From IMG/VR virus record IMGVR_UViG_3300031999_002727, positions 1 to 21,930 of that record: a stretch of DNA of 21,930 nt, one strand, 5' to 3'. This DNA comes from a virus. Position numbers and translations under genes: made by a program. The notes under the pieces were generated by a model. That model searched no databases and was not told the origin of the DNA. It saw only the letters and a list, made by a program, of their open reading frames with translations. Below, piece after piece: positions 20,311-21,930 of this stretch; the first letter of the stretch is position 1; each line of letters starts with the position of its first letter.

Positions 20311-20732
20311 ACTTCTCCTTCCCACTCCATGAGTAATTCTTCTAACTTGGTCAAGGTCATGTGAACAATGGGATCTGACCCTCCCATAGCACCCTCAATC
20401 ACAAAATCAACACCGCCACCCTGGGAGAGCCAAGAACGTAATTGTTTCATAGCTCCCTCGCGTCTCTTTACTTCGGCAAGACGGAAACACACAGCACCGT
20501 TAGAACGCTTAAGATCGCCAGAGAGAGAGCCGCCAAGAGAACCGGAAAGGGGAACACGTTCAAAACCGAACCGGGACAATCTGCCGGCAAGATAATGTTC
20601 AAACTGATAGCCCCTGCGCTTCTGGGTGCGGCCAAAATTTATTTTGGGTTTTCGCTCTGCCTTGGCTACCTTCCGTGACAGTTTCTTATCTGCTTGTACC
20701 TTAGCAATGTGCTGATCGATTTCATCAACCAC
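20307..20732 (-). CDS. Holliday junction resolvase-like nuclease (PD-(D/E)XK)
   Basis: This 141-residue protein carries RRGYQFEHYLAGRLSRFGFE (Glu45), PLSGSLGGSLSGDLKR (Asp73) and the core RLAEVKRR (Glu87, Lys89), the archaeal Hjc-like PD-(D/E)XK arrangement with the conserved Ser-Gly-Ser loop. Such phage enzymes cut branched DNA before packaging. The N-terminus is basic (KKLSRKVAKAERKPKINFGR). The gene begins with ATG overlapping the next zinc-ribbon gene end by 8 bases. A palindromic box (20633-20646) lies inside it and encodes KPKINFG. Confidence 0.8.
   Translation of the reverse strand: MVDEIDQHIAKVQADKKLSRKVAKAERKPKINFGRTQKRRGYQFEHYLAGRLSRFGFERVPLSGSLGGSLSGDLKRSNGAVCFRLAEVKRREGAMKQLRSWLSQGGGVDFVIEGAMGGSDPIVHMTLTKLEELLMEWEGEV
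20633..20646. repeat. Palindromic box CAAAATNNATTTTG, copy 7
   Basis: CAAAATTTATTTTG inside the resolvase-like gene. Like copies 5 and 6 it is followed on the plus strand by GGTTT, so the shared sequence is longer than the palindrome. Confidence 0.6.
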
Positions 20733-20934
20733 AGATGTTCATTCTTCCAAACGGCCATTCAGGTTCTCCCGGTTCTAGTATCTTACGAGTCCAGCGTCCT
20801 GTGCGTTTTCCACACATGTTGCAGTGAATTTCAGACACGCCGTCATAGTGAGCCAGAGTATGATAGTCATACTCGATACAAATGATTTTCACAGTTTCGC
20901 CACAGGCGGCGCAATAGAATGGATTATCAGTCAC
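20725..20934 (-). CDS. Small zinc-ribbon protein, GTG start
   Basis: This 69-residue protein has two CxxC pairs: FYCAACGETV at the N-terminus and IHCNMCGKRTGRW near residue 38, with an aromatic, His-containing stretch between them and a Pro/Trp-rich tail (EPGEPEWPFGRMNICG). The fold is a zinc ribbon; such small proteins are common in phages and may bind nucleic acids or proteins. The GTG at 20932-20934 shares its bases with the end of the upstream membrane-peptide gene. The start is supported by this overlap. Confidence 0.68.
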   Translation of the reverse strand: MTDNPFYCAACGETVKIICIEYDYHTLAHYDGVSEIHCNMCGKRTGRWTRKILEPGEPEWPFGRMNICG

Positions 20935-21013
20935 GGTTCAACCATTGCCAGTAGGAATCGAACAAAAAGAAGATAATAATAATCCAGAGCAGGGCAGACG
21001 CAGTTTCGTTCAT
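20927..21013 (-). CDS. Very small membrane protein
   Basis: A 28-residue frame starting MNETASALLWIIIIFFLFDS and ending WQWLNRD has one transmembrane helix. Both ends overlap neighbours: ATGA with the gene at 21010-21204 and TGA with the GTG start of the next gene. This double coupling argues for a real gene that is easily missed. No function can be named. Confidence 0.58.
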   Translation of the reverse strand: MNETASALLWIIIIFFLFDSYWQWLNRD

Positions 21014-21204
21014 TCTTCATCTTCATCGTCAAAATAATCCGCGATAGATTTTTTAGTAAAAGTCATGGCAAGCAAGGCGGGTTTAATAAGATCGTCCATC
21101 ATCTCATCGATGGTACAATCGTCACGATCAACTTCAATTGTTACCTTGCGTAATGTGTGATTGCTAAATTCAAGGCCAACCGTTTCTTCAAGGGTAATTC
21201 GCAT
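21010..21204 (-). CDS. Small acidic hypothetical protein
   Basis: This 64-residue protein begins MRITLEETVGLEFSNHTLRK and has an acidic end DYFDDEDEE. The layout beta-beta-helix (VTIEVDRDDCTIDEMMDDLI) looks like a small folded domain. No family is recognised. One base separates it from the stop of the Ala/Trp-rich gene. Confidence 0.62.
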   Translation of the reverse strand: MRITLEETVGLEFSNHTLRKVTIEVDRDDCTIDEMMDDLIKPALLAMTFTKKSIADYFDDEDEE

Positions 21205-21205
21205 T

Positions 21206-21784
21206 TTAGTCCCCAGCCCTTTCCCCTAAATATTCCAGCAATCGTTTTATCTGCCACTCACACTCAGCATCCCATCCAACTGCCCCGGCAGCGGCCCAGG
21301 CAGCGGCCCAGGCAACATCCCCGGCAGCGGCCCAGGCAGCGGCTAGTTTTTCTTTGGTGATTTTCCCGTCCGCAAATAATCTGGCCGCCTCAATCGCTTT
21401 GCGCGGCCGTAGATCGCCCGGATATTTCTTCTCCCAAATTGGCAAGACGTGTTCGGCGCAGTCGGCGGCAAACAATCTTTCCGTCCGTTCATTCCAGTTC
21501 TCGCAGACGGAAAGCAATCGCGCTTGGGCGAATACAATCTTGTCATCGCAGACAATCTGCTCGCCACGGCCCTCAGCAACACAGATCATCGGGCCGAGCC
21601 ATCGGGTTAAATCTTGTTCCTGGCAGAGATGATAACCATGCTTGCAGGGAACCAGTTCGGTCAGTTTTGGCATCCACTTACCCGGCTCCCAAGTGCCATC
21701 CCGTTTTTTAGTGGGCAGATACCACTTGCCCTTGCCGCCATTGTGAGCGGACCCGTCCAGATTAAGAATCTTGTAAAATGTCAT
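21206..21784 (-). CDS. Conserved phage protein with Ala/Trp repeats near the C-terminus
   Basis: This 192-residue protein has an N-terminal part with HGYHLCQEQDLTRWLGPMIC, then a conserved core ERLFAADCAEHVLPIWEKKY, LRPRKAIEAARLFADGKI, and a repeat tract of Ala, Trp and Gly (KLAAAWAAAGDVAWAAAWAA). The core with AIEAAR...A..AAWAA is common in phage and bacterial proteins of unknown function, sometimes noted as an immunity-like (Imm-5-like) C-terminal domain; I rate that as uncertain. In DNA the repeat is a run of GGCAGCGGCCCA-like units at 21281-21345. GGAGGAGAA precedes the ATG, a strong ribosome binding site. Repeat number may vary between relatives. Confidence 0.72.
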   Translation of the reverse strand: MTFYKILNLDGSAHNGGKGKWYLPTKKRDGTWEPGKWMPKLTELVPCKHGYHLCQEQDLTRWLGPMICVAEGRGEQIVCDDKIVFAQARLLSVCENWNERTERLFAADCAEHVLPIWEKKYPGDLRPRKAIEAARLFADGKITKEKLAAAWAAAGDVAWAAAWAAAGAVGWDAECEWQIKRLLEYLGERAGD

Positions 21785-21806
21785 TTCTCCTCCTTTTTTT
21801 CTTGGC

Positions 21807-21930
21807 TCATAGCCTTTCCTTTAATTCCTTGTCCAGGTCAAACGCCTCGCGCAGCAGTTCAAATTGTCGCCACGCCTTGTCTAAATTGGCCCAGAAATGG
21901 TGGGTAAAATCGCCTTCCACCTTGGAGAAT
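21807..21930 (-). CDS. C-terminal end of a helical hypothetical protein (truncated by the window)
   Basis: The open frame enters from the right edge and stops at TGA on 21807-21809. About 40 residues are visible (for example HHFWANLDKAWRQFELLRE and AFDLDKELKERL), clearly helical and charged. The beginning is outside the window, so no family can be given. The stop overlaps an ATG that opens only a 9-codon frame before the next gene. Confidence 0.6.
   Translation of the reverse strand, partial: FSKVEGDFTHHFWANLDKAWRQFELLREAFDLDKELKERL

Noticed and set aside
21783-21810. A 9-codon frame MSQEKKEEK before the Ala/Trp-rich gene
   Set aside because: Its codons are the ribosome binding site region of the next gene; far too short to be claimed as a gene, though it could couple translation.

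Overview
The window is part of the genome of a tailed double-stranded DNA phage (Caudoviricetes), either a virion genome or an unannotated prophage. Every gene I can support lies on the minus strand, so transcription runs from the right edge to the left. Genes are tightly packed, with many ATGA/GTGA overlaps, GGAGG-type ribosome binding sites and sigma70-like promoters. The host cannot be named from the sequence. No integrase, lysis cassette, tail genes, tRNA or CRISPR array is visible.

Layout in transcription order (right to left). (1) 21930-17408: early or accessory genes. These are a partial gene, an Ala/Trp-rich phage protein, a zinc-ribbon protein, a PD-(D/E)XK Holliday-junction-resolvase-like nuclease, an HTH protein with a C-terminal CPFC motif, an RNase H-fold exonuclease, a sigma-region-4-like regulator and small unknown genes. 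The region ends in an intrinsic terminator that is part of a row of four hairpins (17408-17511). (2) 17264-14343: a promoter, small unknown genes, a small membrane protein, a phage DnaN sliding clamp with a long acidic Glu/Pro N-terminal extension, and a clear terminator. (3) 14342-13705: about 690 bp without a convincing gene. It holds iteron-like repeats, a perfect palindrome, an AT-rich stretch and a near-consensus promoter framed by a 9-bp inverted repeat. (4) 13704-11556: an orphan Phd/YefM-type antitoxin-domain protein, a DNA methyltransferase and a small coiled-coil protein. (5) 11555-11199: a leader region with two candidate promoters and nested inverted repeats. (6) 11198-6947: a Lar-like zinc protein, then a translationally coupled sugar and modification module (RmlD-like reductase, PseB/CapD-like SDR, Dam-type methylase, SAM methyltransferase, GT2 glycosyltransferase) and an HExxH protein. 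(7) 6935-6636: a GC-rich region of about 300 nt that folds into many hairpins and is probably a structured RNA. (8) 6598-1: a Com-like zinc ribbon, small genes, terS, terL, SPP1-gp6-like portal, minor head protein, a small basic protein, scaffold, decoration-type protein, major capsid protein and the start of a Thr/Gly-repeat protein.

The packaging and head genes are conventional. The unusual material is mostly non-coding: the structured RNA upstream of the terminase genes, the hairpin row, the paired operator in front of the Phd-like gene, and a palindrome CAAAATNNATTTTG that occurs seven times. Two of these copies sit exactly at the start and stop codons of the large DNA methyltransferase gene.
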